From Leptasterias polaris (lineage: Eukaryota; Echinodermata; Asteroidea; Forcipulatida; Asteriidae): a DNA stretch of 64,000 nucleotides. Numbering within the stretch: the stretch's first letter is position 1; every line of letters starts with the position of its first letter. The translations under genes were made by a program, and so were the position numbers. Under the pieces are notes generated by a model. That model made no database searches. It was not told the origin of the DNA and saw only the letters and a program-made list of their open reading frames with translations. Shown piece by piece: positions 63,754 to 64,000 of this stretch. Location: NCBI GenBank assembly GCA_037783415.1, contig JAZGTN010000214.1:1798001-1862000 (forward strand), written 5' to 3'.

Positions 63754-64000
63754 GTAAGAGTACGGAACGTTCAAAGAATGTAACATTTAAGACGCAATTC
63801 AATTACTGATTGTGATGTCTTTTTGTATTTTGAAATAACGTATAAACCATTTAACCATTTAATTATTTTGCGATGAAATCTAAAAAGTATAGCTTAGCAA
63901 TTCAACAAAGAAAACCTGAGAGTAGAACTTGACCTCAGTTAACAGGTAACAGTAAACAATTAAGAATTTGCCAAAACTGATAATGATGTTGTCATTAAAC

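Larger units (their letters stand above)
60624..63568. other. Introns 29-32 (60624-61503, 61624-62197, 62324-62677, 62887-63568)
   Basis: Intron 29 is mostly a 'ccaattgg'-rich inverted-repeat element (60736-61445). Intron 30 has a degenerate MITE-B-like stretch (about 61690-61900) and a hammerhead-like repeat (62132-62170). Intron 31 shows nothing recognisable. Intron 32 has a LINE 3' fragment (63150-63436). Confidence 0.5.

Noticed and set aside
3876..63753. Identity as LRP1, LDLR or VLDLR
   Set aside because: LRP1 starts with two LDLa modules, and LDLR and VLDLR have a single propeller. Here there are 7 LDLa, two propellers, 8 LDLa and a third propeller.

Overview
The window is eukaryotic genomic DNA: short exons with GT/AG boundaries separated by AT-rich introns packed with SINEs, MITE-like elements, LINE pieces and minisatellites. 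The dispersed repeats (tRNA-derived SINEs, TTAA-flanked MITE-like families, an NPGP-bearing CR1/L2-type LINE) and the protein content suggest an invertebrate deuterostome, most likely an echinoderm and perhaps a sea star. The organism call is an inference from repeat style, not a search result.

One host gene fills the window on the + strand: the 5' third of an LRP2 (megalin)-type endocytic receptor. I reconstruct 33 coding exons (4,661 nt; 1,553 codons plus 2 nt), all phase-compatible, from a signal-peptide exon at 3876 to an exon ending at 63753 that splices onward beyond the window. Domain order is signal peptide, 7 LDL-receptor class A (LDLa) modules, 2 EGF, YWTD propeller 1, EGF, propeller 2, EGF, 8 LDLa, 2 EGF, start of propeller 3. 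The 7-then-8 LDLa layout is that of LRP2 and not LRP1 (2 then 8). The transmembrane and cytoplasmic parts lie outside.

Region by region: 1-3875 is 5' flank with a SINE. 3876-31169 holds the signal peptide, LDLa cluster I and two EGF exons; its introns carry MITE-like elements and, in intron 3, a Harbinger-like DNA transposon (TIRs, TAA target duplication) interrupted by an almost full-length antisense LINE. 32778-39842 encodes propeller 1 and its EGF. Intron 15 (39843-46624) holds a 4.3 kb, 37-bp minisatellite. 46625-53550 encodes propeller 2 and its EGF and is split by a 2.3 kb, 18-bp minisatellite. Intron 21 holds a ~0.9 kb palindrome whose arms are 44-bp tandem repeats. 54929-62323 encodes LDLa cluster II and two EGFs. 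62678-63753 starts propeller 3.

The most interesting non-coding observations are several degenerate hammerhead-ribozyme-like motifs in dispersed repeats, the nested Harbinger/LINE insertion with a 2A-like NPGP motif in the LINE, the higher-order structure of the two minisatellites, and a possible in-frame cassette exon at 37001-37102. I found no independent second host gene.
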